From the NCBI GenBank assembly GCA_032718475.1, contig JAUCBJ010006407.1:1-42267 (forward strand): DNA of 42,267 bases, read 5' to 3'. Under the pieces are notes generated by a model. It did not search any database, was not told where the DNA came from, and was given only the letters and a program-made list of their open reading frames with translations. The position numbers and the translations under genes were made by a program. The stretch is from Nemertoderma westbladi. Its lineage: Eukaryota > Xenacoelomorpha > Nemertodermatida > Nemertodermatidae. Positions 42,141 through 42,267 of the stretch are shown piece after piece; position 1 is the stretch's first letter; each line of letters begins with the position of its first letter.

Positions 42141-42267
42141 AGAAGGAGGGTAGCTAAGTTGTTCGAGCGCCCGGCCTGCAATCTAGTGGTTATAGGTTCG
42201 AGCTCTGGCAGTTTCGACTCAGTCTATCATCCCCTGCCCCCCTGGGGGTCGGTAAAATGGGGAGGAC
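42141..42267 (+). mobile_element. tRNA-derived SINE, 5' part, cut by window end
   Basis: gtagctaagttgttcgagcg resembles a tRNA D-arm/A box. cctgcaatc sits where an anticodon loop would, and ggttcgagctc at about 42196 is a near-consensus RNA polymerase III B box (GGTTCGANNCC). The following tcatcccctgcccccctggg and ggtcggtaaaatggggag are not tRNA and represent the SINE body. The cloverleaf is imperfect, so this is not a functional tRNA gene. The 3' tail and target duplication lie outside the window. Confidence 0.75.

Noticed and set aside
42141-42267. Functional tRNA gene
   Set aside because: A and B box-like elements are present but the arms do not pair well, and a SINE-like body follows directly without a terminator.

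Overview
This window looks like metazoan nuclear DNA that is almost entirely repeats and transposable elements. I find no intact host gene, no tRNA or rRNA gene, and no prokaryotic features. The evidence for a metazoan is a Ty3/Gypsy LTR retrotransposon, LINE reverse-transcriptase remnants, a tRNA-derived SINE head, long satellites with higher-order structure, and frequent short palindromes such as taggccta. A marine invertebrate is plausible from the repeat style, but I cannot name the taxon.

Layout. 1-3565 is gene-free flank with G/C homopolymers, small tandem repeats (notably a perfect 15-bp x 8 array at 2020-2139), a cluster of palindromic GCGCGC units (2516-2650) and a tiny LINE 3' end. 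3566-18995 is satellite A, about 15.4 kb of 42-bp units with 44- and 41-bp variants. 18996-19283 is a short spacer. 19284-31128 is satellite B, about 11.8 kb built from a 33-bp module and an optional 15-bp module. Both satellites contain kilobase-scale internal duplications: 2,646 bp apart in A, and a head-to-tail 1,974-bp duplication in B. The long open frames in both arrays follow from unit lengths that are mostly multiples of three and are not genes.

31303-39690 is a nest of insertions that can be unpicked from target-site duplications. A palindromic GCGCGC minisatellite is split by a 5'-truncated LINE (LINE A, 31377-39426, 12-bp duplication, (TAG)5 tail). LINE A is split inside its reverse transcriptase by a Ty3/Gypsy element (32852-38767, 261-bp LTRs, 5-bp duplication). 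The Gypsy integrase is in turn split by an antisense LINE fragment (LINE B, 37144-37735, 12-bp duplication). The two LTRs differ at one position of 261, yet the internal region carries two in-frame stops, four frame changes and the LINE insertion. This is best explained by mobilisation of an already defective copy, or by uncorrected indel errors in the assembly.

39691-42267 holds further remnants: CCAAT and GCGC motif clusters, a 31/32-bp triplet repeat, a degenerate and partly duplicated LINE B relative (40908-41550), a small palindromic MITE-like element with a 26-G run, and the head of a tRNA-derived SINE cut by the window end.

The GCGCGC palindrome clusters lie on both sides of the satellites in opposite orientation, so the locus may derive from a large foldback-like structure. 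That is the most speculative point and the one most worth testing.
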